Program-made: the position numbers and the translations under genes | Shown: one piece after another, positions 6,130 through 14,717 of the stretch | How the letters are laid out: every line of letters begins with the position of its first letter | Numbering within the stretch: position 1 is the first letter of the stretch | The notes under the pieces: model-generated | Databases searched by the model: none | The model's input: the letters and a program-made list of their open reading frames with translations, nothing else | What the model was told of the DNA's origin: nothing | NCBI GenBank assembly: GCA_015999745.1 | Contig: JAECQP010000012.1 | Coordinates: 1 to 64,000 of the forward strand | Source: Sphingobacteriia bacterium | GTDB taxonomy: Bacteria; Bacteroidota; Bacteroidia; Chitinophagales; Chitinophagaceae | DNA length: 64,000 nt | Reading direction: 5' to 3'

Positions 6130-8324
6130 ACTTAGCACGCCCATCAATAGCAGTTGTCGGTTATGTTTTCCGATTATGGTTGAATCTTCGCCGGCTGTTA
6201 CCCAAGAGAAAGTGTAAAGTATTCTCTGTTCAAGGTGCCGGAACAGTCCCTGCAATTAGCATGATCTATGTCATCAATCTCGACCGTGAACCGAGCCGTT
6301 GGTCCAAGATGAAGAAACAGCTTAAGTACATTTTGGATTCATCGGGAACAGAAATTCTGAGGCTCACTGAGCGCCATGTCGCCGTCGATGCCAATCAATT
6401 CTCGCAGGAGCTAGGCAATTACGCTGAAGTTGATCCATTTTATACGTTAGGAGATCAGCTTTTTGTAGAACCCCAACCTTTAGTTCTTCCTACGCGTCTT
6501 GAGTTAAATACCCCAATTCGAATGAGCCGAGCGGAAATTGCAGTCGCCCAGTCACATATCAATGTTTGGAAGAAAGTTTCTGCGGGTAATTATGAGTATG
6601 TACTTATTCTTGAAGACGATACATGGTTTCATTCCAGATTTGCCAAATATCTGGATCAGGCTTGGGCCGAAATAGTGGCAGAAAATGATGTAAAAGGTAA
6701 ATTCGATGTTCTTTATGTGTCGTATCTCGAAGTGAAGCACGGTGCTCCAAAAAACTTTATTTCAAGTAATGTATTCCGCCCGATGAGAGGGCTCTGGCAT
6801 TTGTCCGGATATGTTCTCTCTCGCGAAGGTGCGGAAAAACTCATCCGCCTGCTTCCTTGTCGTGGCCCCGTTGACCTCTGGATAAATAAGCATTTTGAAG
6901 CATTGGATGTACGTGCAATTAAAAGTTCTCTTATTAGCCAACGACGCGACTTTAAATCTACCAACTCATATTCAATACTCCCTTCGCTTACTAAAATCGG
7001 TGTTATCAATAGTGAAGGTGCATCTTCATTCAATATCCGCCCAATTGAGTATCCTGTGTTTGCTTTTGGTCCAGAAGGTTCTGGCCATTCATCACTTGCG
7101 ATGGCTTTGTCCATGCTGGGGTACAGATGTTGCAGTGATTTTAAAAATTTACCCGCTTCTGAGATGGAGCGACTTCTTACGGGAAAAGAAGATCGTATTT
7201 TTAACGCATATGTAAACATTGGATCTTTGAATGCAAATATCTGGGAACTTCGAATTCGCTACCCCAAGGCCAAATTTATTATTACCGCTACCAATGATAG
7301 TACTACAGACTGCACTTCCCCATGTGTTGAGGGCGACCTTAATGGTGCCAACACTACTGTACTTCACCTGCATGAATTAAATAAATGGCAAGTCATTTGC
7401 GAGCACCTCAGATGTGCTCCGCCTGCATGCTCTTTCCCGGAGCTAAAGGATCTAGGTCAAAGAGAAATTCTCGACGAAATCATCGAAGTAGATAAGGTTC
7501 CAAAATGTAAAATACCCAGGCGAGATAATTCACCATGGCTGGTTGAGCTTCATAGTTGGTGGAAAGGTATTAACTCTGTTGTAGAAGAAGATGGGCTGAA
7601 GGGAAATGGGAGGTTAGTTAGGATCATCGACCGTTTGGAACATCTTGATACGCAACGCTGGCTCCTACGGAGTGATACTTTCGCAGATAATTTAGCGTTG
7701 TTTCGTCCTTCAAACATCGAATTTCGTTCAGGAATAGGGGCAATATTTTCAATTAAAAAGGAGCCCCTCGGTGTTCGAGATTATTCTGCAGCATCGTTAT
7801 GCAGTCTTGATCAGTATTTGTTTGGGAAATTCGAAGCGACCATTCAAGCGTCAAATGTGCCCGGTGTGATCACCGGCATATTCCTATACCGTATTTCACC
7901 ACGACAAGAAATAGATATCGAGATTGCAGGTAACCGACCAGACCGCCTTTTGGTCAATGTCTTCTATAACCCGGGTGATGAAGGAGCAAATTTTGGCTAT
8001 GGCTATAGAGGCGCGCCAACCTATATTGAACTTGGATTCGATGCATCCAAGGCATACCATCGCTTTGCTATTGAATGGAGTGCGTGCGAAATTAGATGGT
8101 TAGTTGACGATAAGCTCGTCCATAGGCGTTCGATCTGGGATCCGACACCAATCCCAAATCTTCCAATGACGTTTCATGTCAACAGTTGGCTAACTCGTTC
8201 TAAACAGCTTGCCGGGCGAATCAAAAACCGATGTCTTCCTGCAACCATAATAGTAGGTAAGATTGCTCTGGAGGCAAATCCTATTATTGCCTTGTCCAAA
8301 TCTTATGATCAACAGCAGTCATAA
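6126..8324 (+). CDS. Three-domain protein: GT25 glycosyltransferase + sulfotransferase-like + GH16
   Basis: The protein has 732 residues and starts with GTG overlapping the previous stop. Domain 1 (about 46-285) is a family 25 glycosyltransferase of the LPS type: IYVINLDREPSRW at 47-59 and the DXD-like LILEDD at 160-165. Domain 2 (about 308-445) follows the P-loop sulfotransferase fold: FGPEGSGHSSLAMAL (314-328), LGYRC, LRIRYPKAKFI (375-385) and an ICEHLR..P...FPEL end. The usual basic residue of the PAPS loop and the Arg of the second loop are missing, so activity is doubtful. Domain 3 (about 515-715) is a GH16 beta-jelly roll with the intact catalytic motif EIDIE (595-599). No signal peptide or clear membrane helix is seen, so the GH16 domain appears to be cytosolic, which is odd for that family. 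Confidence 0.8.
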   Translation: MNLARPSIAVVGYVFRLWLNLRRLLPKRKCKVFSVQGAGTVPAISMIYVINLDREPSRWSKMKKQLKYILDSSGTEILRLTERHVAVDANQFSQELGNYAEVDPFYTLGDQLFVEPQPLVLPTRLELNTPIRMSRAEIAVAQSHINVWKKVSAGNYEYVLILEDDTWFHSRFAKYLDQAWAEIVAENDVKGKFDVLYVSYLEVKHGAPKNFISSNVFRPMRGLWHLSGYVLSREGAEKLIRLLPCRGPVDLWINKHFEALDVRAIKSSLISQRRDFKSTNSYSILPSLTKIGVINSEGASSFNIRPIEYPVFAFGPEGSGHSSLAMALSMLGYRCCSDFKNLPASEMERLLTGKEDRIFNAYVNIGSLNANIWELRIRYPKAKFIITATNDSTTDCTSPCVEGDLNGANTTVLHLHELNKWQVICEHLRCAPPACSFPELKDLGQREILDEIIEVDKVPKCKIPRRDNSPWLVELHSWWKGINSVVEEDGLKGNGRLVRIIDRLEHLDTQRWLLRSDTFADNLALFRPSNIEFRSGIGAIFSIKKEPLGVRDYSAASLCSLDQYLFGKFEATIQASNVPGVITGIFLYRISPRQEIDIEIAGNRPDRLLVNVFYNPGDEGANFGYGYRGAPTYIELGFDASKAYHRFAIEWSACEIRWLVDDKLVHRRSIWDPTPIPNLPMTFHVNSWLTRSKQLAGRIKNRCLPATIIVGKIALEANPIIALSKSYDQQQS

Positions 8325-8362
8325 TATAGGTTGATAATTTTTAATTCAAGTCAGCTAGCACA

Positions 8363-10000
8363 ATGAAAATATTATCATTCAACCCAGGCCATGATGGCGC
8401 ATTCGCTTATCTCGATGATGGGCATTTAGTTGCTTCCATTGAGGCCGAGAAACATTCTCGTTATCGTCACTCAACACTGTCTATTCCAGATGTATTCAGC
8501 GCTCTTGCTGAACTCAAAGAAGTTCCTGATGTGCTTTGTAGAGGTGGGTGGTGGCCTAGCGAGGGCTATCTATCTGAACATCGCTTTCAAGCAGGATATC
8601 ATGGCGTTAGCAACAGCGATATAATTGTTGGCTCACAGCGCCTCTTGGGGAAGGCAGTTAGATATTTCTCATCTTCCCATGAACGTTCCCATCTTCTCTG
8701 TGCTTTTGGTATGTCGAATCTGCCTAAAGGAACCCCATGCTATGCATTACTTTGGGAAGGAGTAATCGGATCATTTTACAAAATCGATGCTGCATTGAAC
8801 TTGATTAAGCTCGCCGATGTCATGCCTGAACCTGGACACCGCTACGCCTTGCTTTATGGCCTAGGAGATCCAACTTTTGATAAGAGCGTTGCCGAATTTT
8901 CCAGATTTTCTGACGCAGGAAAACTTATGGCTTTGGCTTCATTTTCGAAGCGAAGGAAGCCGTCGGATGACGAAGAGAAGATAATCGAATTTCTAATGCA
9001 GGATTGCTTGCACCTCAAGCCGAAAGAGTGTGAAACCTTAAGGCACTACCGACACTACAACGTTGGGCTTGATGATCAGGAGTTTCGCAACTTCGCAGGT
9101 ATCGTTAGCGATAAAATATTTGATCGTTTTTATCAATATGCTAAATCAAATATGAAGGAGAGGATACCATTGCTGATTTCAGGAGGCTGCGGATTAAATT
9201 GTGATTGGAATACAAAATGGAGGGAAGCCGATCTTTTTTCAGAGGTTTTTGTGCCTCCTGTTGCAAACGATTCAGGATCCGCTATCGGTACAGCTATTGA
9301 TGCCCAATTCCATTTTACAGGAAATCCCAAGATAAATTGGAATGTCTACTCTGGTCTTGAATTTATTGCCAGTGATACATTTGACTCATCATTATTTGAT
9401 GAATACGAGACCAACTTCACTATGATTGCTGAAATGTTAGCAAACAACCTAATCATCGGCTGGGTAAATGGAAAATACGAAATCGGACCACGCGCATTAG
9501 GAAATCGTTCTATTCTTGCCTCACCATTCGAGGAAAAAACGAGGGAGCGATTGAATCAGATTAAACAGCGCGAACAGTTTCGTCCGATTGCGCCCGTGTG
9601 TCTGGAAGAAGATGCTGAAAGATGGTTTGGCTGTCATGGCCCTAGCCCATTTATGCTATACACACAGCTCGTTTCTACGGACGCACTAGCAGCGGTAACA
9701 CATGTCAACCGAACGGCGCGTATTCAAACTGTATCCTCTGTGACTAATAGTCCCTTGTATAAATTGCTTATGGCATTTAAGGCGCTTACCGGTTATGGCA
9801 TCTTGTGTAATACTTCCCTGAATTTCAAAGGAAGGGGATTTATAAATAACATAACCGATCTTTCGGCTTATACGATAGACCGAAATTTGGATGGCTTTGT
9901 GATTGAAGGGCGAGGTTATATGCTGAAGTCGTCGAAAAATTATCAGGCGTACTTGAATAAGACAAATCTGGTAGCAGGCTCGGGAGCGGTAACGGATTAA
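8363..10000 (+). CDS. Carbamoyltransferase, NodU/TobZ/CmcH family
   Basis: This enzyme family makes carbamoyl-AMP from carbamoyl phosphate and ATP and passes the carbamoyl group to a hydroxyl of a sugar or natural product. The 545-residue protein has the full length of the family: N-terminal Kae1/YrdC-type fold with FNPGHDGA (6-13), a metal-ligand region HERSH (106-110), the glycine loop ISGGCGLNCDWN and the C-terminal EIGPRALGNRSILA and ILCNTSLNFKGRG stretches. It starts 38 bases after the trimodular gene on the same strand, so it probably belongs to the same transcript. The likely acceptor is the glycan built by the two upstream glycosyltransferases, which is inference. Confidence 0.88.
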   Translation: MKILSFNPGHDGAFAYLDDGHLVASIEAEKHSRYRHSTLSIPDVFSALAELKEVPDVLCRGGWWPSEGYLSEHRFQAGYHGVSNSDIIVGSQRLLGKAVRYFSSSHERSHLLCAFGMSNLPKGTPCYALLWEGVIGSFYKIDAALNLIKLADVMPEPGHRYALLYGLGDPTFDKSVAEFSRFSDAGKLMALASFSKRRKPSDDEEKIIEFLMQDCLHLKPKECETLRHYRHYNVGLDDQEFRNFAGIVSDKIFDRFYQYAKSNMKERIPLLISGGCGLNCDWNTKWREADLFSEVFVPPVANDSGSAIGTAIDAQFHFTGNPKINWNVYSGLEFIASDTFDSSLFDEYETNFTMIAEMLANNLIIGWVNGKYEIGPRALGNRSILASPFEEKTRERLNQIKQREQFRPIAPVCLEEDAERWFGCHGPSPFMLYTQLVSTDALAAVTHVNRTARIQTVSSVTNSPLYKLLMAFKALTGYGILCNTSLNFKGRGFINNITDLSAYTIDRNLDGFVIEGRGYMLKSSKNYQAYLNKTNLVAGSGAVTD

Positions 10001-10220
10001 TGCTCGAGGATGGTATGTAAACTGCCTACTCCTATTAACTTGTTATTGATGTTTTATGGATATCGCCGATAAAAAATTATGAAGTGGTGAGTAATAACAA
10101 AAAAGGTAATTGCTGAGGAGAATAATCGGCATGCTTCTATTCTTACATGTCAGATCAACTATTGGTTGCTTCAAATCAAGTAAACAATGTTTGCTTGCAA
10201 ACCAACCCCTTACTCAATAA
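10001..10220. other. Gene-free stretch after the glycan cassette
   Basis: I see no gene, hairpin or repeat here that I can support. With the decayed fragment that follows it marks the right side of the glycan cassette and may hold the boundary of the inserted DNA. Confidence 0.4.
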
Positions 10221-10463
10221 CAATCAAGCTCACCTAAATTTAGTATTATAAAAAAAGGTATTTTAATCTTTATCTGTTTTCTTCTCGCTCTCAGAGCCGT
10301 GAAGTCTGTGATGATTTTTGGGAATTTAAACGCTTTCTTTGTTTCTAATGAATCAACGGCATTTCACTCGGGTCAAATAACCGGACTGATATTCAACGTA
10401 CTTGCCTCATTGGGACTGAGTAGGTGATTCTGGAAGAAATATAGTGCACGGCTTTCAAAGTAG
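10221..10463 (+). pseudogene. Decayed small membrane-protein gene
   Basis: One frame is open from 10221 to a TGA at 10425-10427 and reads as a plausible membrane protein: a basic start (SIIKKG), a hydrophobic helix (ILIFICFLLAL), a middle with NAFFVSNEST, and a second hydrophobic segment (ITGLIFNVLASLGL). Reading through the TGA gives FWKKYSARLSK and then TAG at 10461-10463, a typical basic tail. There is no ATG at the expected place. The lost start plus internal stop suggest a gene fossil of about 75-80 residues. Confidence 0.35.
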
Positions 10464-10505
10464 TAAGCTTCATACCGGTAATTTATACGCCAATCTTAAT
10501 AAACA

Positions 10506-11149
10506 ATGACCCTAAAACCCATATTCATCATTTTCTGGACTGTATTTGCAGGCCTGTTCCTGTTTTTCTTCTTCCCCGTATTCGGTTATATGTTCAACGG
10601 GCTTCCGGAGCGGGCCACACTCAACACGCCGGTTAAAAAAATAGTTTTCTCTATACATATTCTTTGCGGCGTTGTGGTATACATTACTGCTTTTTTACAG
10701 TTTGCCCCATTTATCCGGAACAGGCACATGAAGCTGCACCGGCAGTTGGGTAAACTGTGTGTGGCATTTGCCATGGTTTGCATCGCCACACTGTACTATT
10801 TAATTTATTTTGGTAAAAATGTTGGCCGGCCCTTCTGGCCATCGCAATATACTGCCACCACGTTCTGGCTGCTGTTCACCTTACTTGCCGTATATTTTGC
10901 ACGCCAAAAAAAGATCTTGTGGCACCGCAGGTTCATGTTGAGTGGGTTTATTTGTGCGGCCTATTTTGTAACCGTGCGGCTGATTGACCGGTTTTGTATG
11001 GGGATCTTCAATTCCCTTTTGAAAATGACGCCACGGCATTACTGATGTCAGATGTATTTGTGTGGCTCGTTCCTTTGGTTTTCTGCTGGGGTTACTGGCT
11101 TCTATTGCCCCAGCGCTCAGGTAAAATGCGCACCAACCCGGGTATATAG
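10506..11149 (+). pseudogene. DUF2306 membrane protein broken by a one-base frameshift
   Basis: The protein begins as a typical DUF2306 multi-pass membrane protein: helices at about 5-28, 48-68, 83-101 and 118-134, with the conserved HRQLGK and WHRRFML segments between them. The uninterrupted frame stops at 11045 after 179 residues in an unrelated tail. The shifted frame from 11021 continues as ENDATALLMSDVF, then a final hydrophobic helix (VWLVPLVFCWGYWLLL) and a basic end, with TAG at 11147-11149. The shift lies in the TTTT run at 11017-11020; one more T would restore a protein of about 214 residues. Either this is a recent inactivation or a homopolymer sequencing error. The function of the family is unknown. 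Confidence 0.7.
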
Positions 11150-11194
11150 CACTGTGCGTGCGACAATAAGCTTTAATCACCTAAACCCTTTGTT

Positions 11195-12925
11195 ATGGCC
11201 AGATTTTTATTGCCCTCCCTCTCCGTTTTGCTCCTCCTTGCCTGTAACAGCAACCAGGCATCCAAAGAGGAAGCCAATGAAAAAGACAATTCCATCGTAG
11301 GCTGCTACGGCACCATCACCACCGACAAAGACTGGTACAGTTCCGGCAAAAAAGCGCCGAAATTAAACGGATTAAAAGGGATTGATTTTCGAATCTCAAC
11401 TACCAACAAAGAAGCGCAGGACTATTTCAATCAGGGAATGATGCTGTCCTATGGTTTCAATCATGCCGAAGCTGCCAGGTCTTTTTACGAAGCTACCCGG
11501 CTGGATTCCTCCTGTGCCATGGGGTATTGGGGCTTTGCCTATGTGTTAGGCCCCAACTACAATGCCGGTATGGAAAAAGACCACTATCAACGGGCCTATG
11601 ATGCCACGGTAAAAGCGCAGTCGCTTGCTGCTAACTGCACACCCAAAGAGCAGTCGCTGATCAAAGCATTGGCGTTCCGGTACGCTGCCAATCCGCCGAA
11701 AGACCGCAGTTCGCTAGACCTGGCCTATGCAGCTGCCATGAAAAAGGTCTACAACCAGTTTCCTTCCGACCCCGATATTGGAGCGCTTTATGCTGAATCG
11801 CTGATGAACCTGCATCCCTGGGATTTATATGAGAAGCAGACCAAAAAGCCCCGGCCCTGGACGCCGGAGTTGGTTGCGGTACTGGAACACCTGATTCAAC
11901 AAAACCCCCGCCATCCGGGTGCGCATCACTTTTATATTCATGCCCTGGAAACCTCCTCCACGCCCGAAAAAGCGTTGGAGAGTGCCCAATTGCTCTACAC
12001 ACTGGTTCCCGGCTCCGGCCACCTGGTGCACATGCCTTCTCATATTTACATCAACACCGGAGACTATCACCAGGGTTCACTCGCCAACCTGAAAGCCGTG
12101 GAAGCAGACAGCATTTACACCACCGCCTGCCATGCACAGGGCATGTACCCCTTAAGCTACTATCCGCACAATCATCATTTTTTAGCAGCCACGGCCACGC
12201 TGGAAGGGAATTCCTCGCTGGCCTGGATGGCCGCCAAAACATTGCAGCAACATACAGCCAAAGACATCATGCACCTGCCCGAATGGGGAACCCTGCAGCA
12301 TTACTATACGATCCCTTATTATGTGGCTACCAAATTGTCTTTGTGGGACACCCTGCTTACGATTCCTGCGCCTCCCAAAGACCTGGTATATCCCAATGCG
12401 GTGTGGCACTATGCCAGGGGAATGGCTTGCCTGGGTAAGCAGGATCTACCGCAAGCCAAAGCCGAATGGAAGCAGCTCAACGCTTTAGCAGCCGACCCTT
12501 CGCTGCAACAGTTGACGGTATGGGGAATCAATACCACCGCCGATCTGGCGCAAATTGCTTCCAAAGTATTGGCCGCAGGCATTGCGGCAAAGCAAAAGGA
12601 CTATGAGCAATCCATCACCCTGCTGAAACAGGCCGTTGCCATAGAAGACAACCTCAATTACAATGAACCCCCCGATTGGTTTTTCTCTGTAAGGCATCAT
12701 CTGGGAGCCGTATTGCTCAAAGCCGGAAAATACAGTGAGGCAGAACAGGTGTACCAAAAAGATTTACAAGCCTGGAAGAAAAACGGATGGGCTTTAATTG
12801 GCTTGTACAACGCCCAGCGCCTACAGAAAAAAGACGTCCTTGCCCAAACCACCCAAACCGCTTTCAACCAAGCCTGGAAATATGCAGACATCAACATCAC
12901 CGCTTCGTCGGGGATGGGGGATTAG
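11195..12925 (+). CDS. TPR-repeat lipoprotein
   Basis: The 576-residue protein has a short signal peptide ending in the lipobox LLLAC, so Cys17 is the predicted lipid-attachment site and the protein sits on the periplasmic side of a membrane. The mature part is helical with tetratricopeptide repeats, clearest near residues 65-110 (AQDYFNQGMMLSYGFNHAEA) and at the C-terminus (LGAVLLKAGKYSEAEQVYQ, about 505-525). The central part has the histidine-rich stretches PGAHHFYIHALE and VHMPSHIYI, characteristic of a widespread uncharacterised TPR family. TPR proteins usually act as docking partners. No neighbour suggests a specific pathway. Confidence 0.8.
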   Translation: MARFLLPSLSVLLLLACNSNQASKEEANEKDNSIVGCYGTITTDKDWYSSGKKAPKLNGLKGIDFRISTTNKEAQDYFNQGMMLSYGFNHAEAARSFYEATRLDSSCAMGYWGFAYVLGPNYNAGMEKDHYQRAYDATVKAQSLAANCTPKEQSLIKALAFRYAANPPKDRSSLDLAYAAAMKKVYNQFPSDPDIGALYAESLMNLHPWDLYEKQTKKPRPWTPELVAVLEHLIQQNPRHPGAHHFYIHALETSSTPEKALESAQLLYTLVPGSGHLVHMPSHIYINTGDYHQGSLANLKAVEADSIYTTACHAQGMYPLSYYPHNHHFLAATATLEGNSSLAWMAAKTLQQHTAKDIMHLPEWGTLQHYYTIPYYVATKLSLWDTLLTIPAPPKDLVYPNAVWHYARGMACLGKQDLPQAKAEWKQLNALAADPSLQQLTVWGINTTADLAQIASKVLAAGIAAKQKDYEQSITLLKQAVAIEDNLNYNEPPDWFFSVRHHLGAVLLKAGKYSEAEQVYQKDLQAWKKNGWALIGLYNAQRLQKKDVLAQTTQTAFNQAWKYADINITASSGMGD

Positions 12926-12974
12926 GGTGGGGGTGCTTATAGCGTAAATAGATATATTGGCGTTAATTCGCAAT

Positions 12975-13001
12975 TCGCAATTCGCAAATTGCGAATTGCG
13001 A
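12975..13001. repeat. 27-bp near-perfect palindrome built of CGCAATT units
   Basis: CGCAATTCGCAA (12976-12987) and its exact complement TTGCGAATTGCG (12989-13000) flank a single central base, and T/A at 12975/13001 extends the pairing. One more CGCAATT unit precedes it directly, so the site combines direct and inverted repeats. It lies between the TPR lipoprotein and the ATPase gene. It could be a regulator site, a short mobile repeat or a cruciform-forming element. Confidence 0.7.
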
Positions 13002-13107
13002 TACAATTTTATACTGTGTCTGAGCAGAATGAGGTCCAAATACCACTAAACCCTTAATATTTAATGAAATTTTAAAATTAAACCTTAGAATTTTTAAAGT
13101 TATGCTT

Positions 13108-13115
13108 TAAATTTG
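13108..13115 (+). promoter_or_regulatory. Bacteroidota -7 box before the AAA/DUF4143 gene
   Basis: TAAATTTG matches TAnnTTTG exactly and ends six bases before the ATG at 13122. This would give a leaderless or almost leaderless transcript, and it argues against the in-frame TTG at 13113, which lies inside the box. Confidence 0.4.
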
Positions 13116-13121
13116 CAAGAT

Positions 13122-14381
13122 ATGATGGATTTTGTAAACAGGCATATCACTGAAAAACTCAAAAGAACGCTGAAGGCTAACCCGGTAACATTTCTCAACG
13201 GTGCAAGGCAAACCGGAAAAAGCAGCCTGGTGCAACAATTGGCCCCGGAGTTGGGGGATGCAAAACATCCTGCTGAGTACCAGACCTTCGACCGGCCCAC
13301 CGTCATGGCTGCAGCTTCAGCAGCACCTGAAGCTTTTTTGAAAGCTTACCAGCTACCGCTGATCCTTGATGAAGTACAACTGGTACCTGGTCTTTTCAGA
13401 GCGCTGAAGGTAGTGGTGGATGAGATGCGTTTATCGGATAAGTCTACCGCAAACGGGAAATTCATTCTTACCGGATCTGCCAATATTATGGCGCTTCCAC
13501 AACTGGCAGACCCGTTGGTAGGCAGGATGAGTATGCTTACTTTGTATCCTTTTACTGCAAGCGAAGCCACCTATAATATTTCCGGAGGAATAGACCGCTT
13601 ATTAACAATGAATTTCAGGGGAATGCAAGATCGCGGACTTACTTTACAAAATGCGATCAGATGGGCCACTTACCCTGAGATATCAAAGGCGGAAGATGAG
13701 GAAAGAAAAACCTGGTTTGATGGTTATATCACTTCTATTCTTCAAAGGGATGTAAAGCAGATTGCAGACTTAGAGAAAAGCGCTTTGCTGCCGCATATGT
13801 TGCAGGTACTGGCATCTCGTATTGGTGGAATCATCAATGAATCTGATATCGGCAGAGAGGTAGGCATGAACTCAGTGACGGGTAAATCGTACCGCAACAT
13901 CCTTAAGATGATGTTTCTCACTTTCGACATCAAACCCTGGTCGCGCAATATTGCAAAGCGATTGGTTAAATCACCAAAAGGATATTTTATTGATACCTCA
14001 CTGGCCTGTCATATTCTGGACTATAAGTTGGAGGACATTGCCAAAACAAAGCCAGAATTATATGGCCATATGGTAGAAAACTTCGTGGCTACAGAACTAC
14101 TCAAACAGTTGGCCAATGGCGATATCAAAGCTGCATTGTATTATTATGGAACAAGCGATGGTAAAGAAATAGATTTTATTCTAGAAAAACCGGATGGCAC
14201 CGTACTGGCCATTGAAGTCAAAAAGAATGAAAAGGTTACCAGCGAAGACTTTAAAATAATCAGACAGTTCGAAACGATTGCCGGGCCCGATTTTATTGGC
14301 GGTATTGTATTGTATGCCGGAAAGGACGTAGTTCCTTTTGGTACCAACCTGTGGGCCGTTCCGTTTCACGTACTCTGGTAA
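13122..14381 (+). CDS. AAA-family ATPase with DUF4143 domain
   Basis: The protein (419 residues from this ATG; a second ATG follows directly at 13125) has an N-terminal AAA_14 ATPase domain with Walker A GARQTGKSS (27-35) and Walker B LILDEVQ, plus the sensor stretch KFILTGSAN. The C-terminal half is a DUF4143 domain with a PD-(D/E)xK-like region: GKEIDFILEKPDG followed by LAIEVKKNEK, where D, E and K could form a nuclease site. Proteins of this kind are very common and often multi-copy in bacteria, and their role is not established. It stands alone. The choice of start is supported by the -7 box just upstream. Confidence 0.88.
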   Translation: MMDFVNRHITEKLKRTLKANPVTFLNGARQTGKSSLVQQLAPELGDAKHPAEYQTFDRPTVMAAASAAPEAFLKAYQLPLILDEVQLVPGLFRALKVVVDEMRLSDKSTANGKFILTGSANIMALPQLADPLVGRMSMLTLYPFTASEATYNISGGIDRLLTMNFRGMQDRGLTLQNAIRWATYPEISKAEDEERKTWFDGYITSILQRDVKQIADLEKSALLPHMLQVLASRIGGIINESDIGREVGMNSVTGKSYRNILKMMFLTFDIKPWSRNIAKRLVKSPKGYFIDTSLACHILDYKLEDIAKTKPELYGHMVENFVATELLKQLANGDIKAALYYYGTSDGKEIDFILEKPDGTVLAIEVKKNEKVTSEDFKIIRQFETIAGPDFIGGIVLYAGKDVVPFGTNLWAVPFHVLW

Positions 14382-14717
14382 AACAGTTTACACAATGATT
14401 CAGGAACAGGGATGCCTGGAAGGGAATATTTCCTTATGGTAGATTACTAAAGAATGATCTTTCATAGCTGTTTTGTCAGGATTAACCTGACTAGTTAACT
14501 ATGCGTAATCAGTATTTAATTGCAAGAATACGAGTTAGCGTACCTAGATTTATACTCAATATATAGAACCACAAACACGGTGCAGCAAAGTAGATATACC
14601 CTATAGCTGTTTCTGAAATCTAATAAGATATAATTTGTTGGGTCTAAGTTAAAAGACGCTGCAATTCAAAAACAACTGTTTAAAATTGTAAATTCGCTCC
14701 ATAATTGAATTGAATTC
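14382..14717. other. Gene-free AT-rich stretch before the ImmA/PIN pair
   Basis: I see no gene, strong hairpin or repeat here. AT content rises toward the following gene pair. A TATAATTTG near 14630 resembles, but does not match, the -7 consensus. Confidence 0.4.

Noticed and set aside
11052..11300. 82-codon plus-strand open frame overlapping the TPR lipoprotein start
   Set aside because: It runs across the true end of the DUF2306 gene and into the signal peptide of the lipoprotein in another frame, with cysteine/proline-rich nonsense composition.
11825..12757. Several minus-strand open frames across the TPR lipoprotein gene
   Set aside because: They are mirror frames of a GC-balanced coding region and show no conserved pattern.
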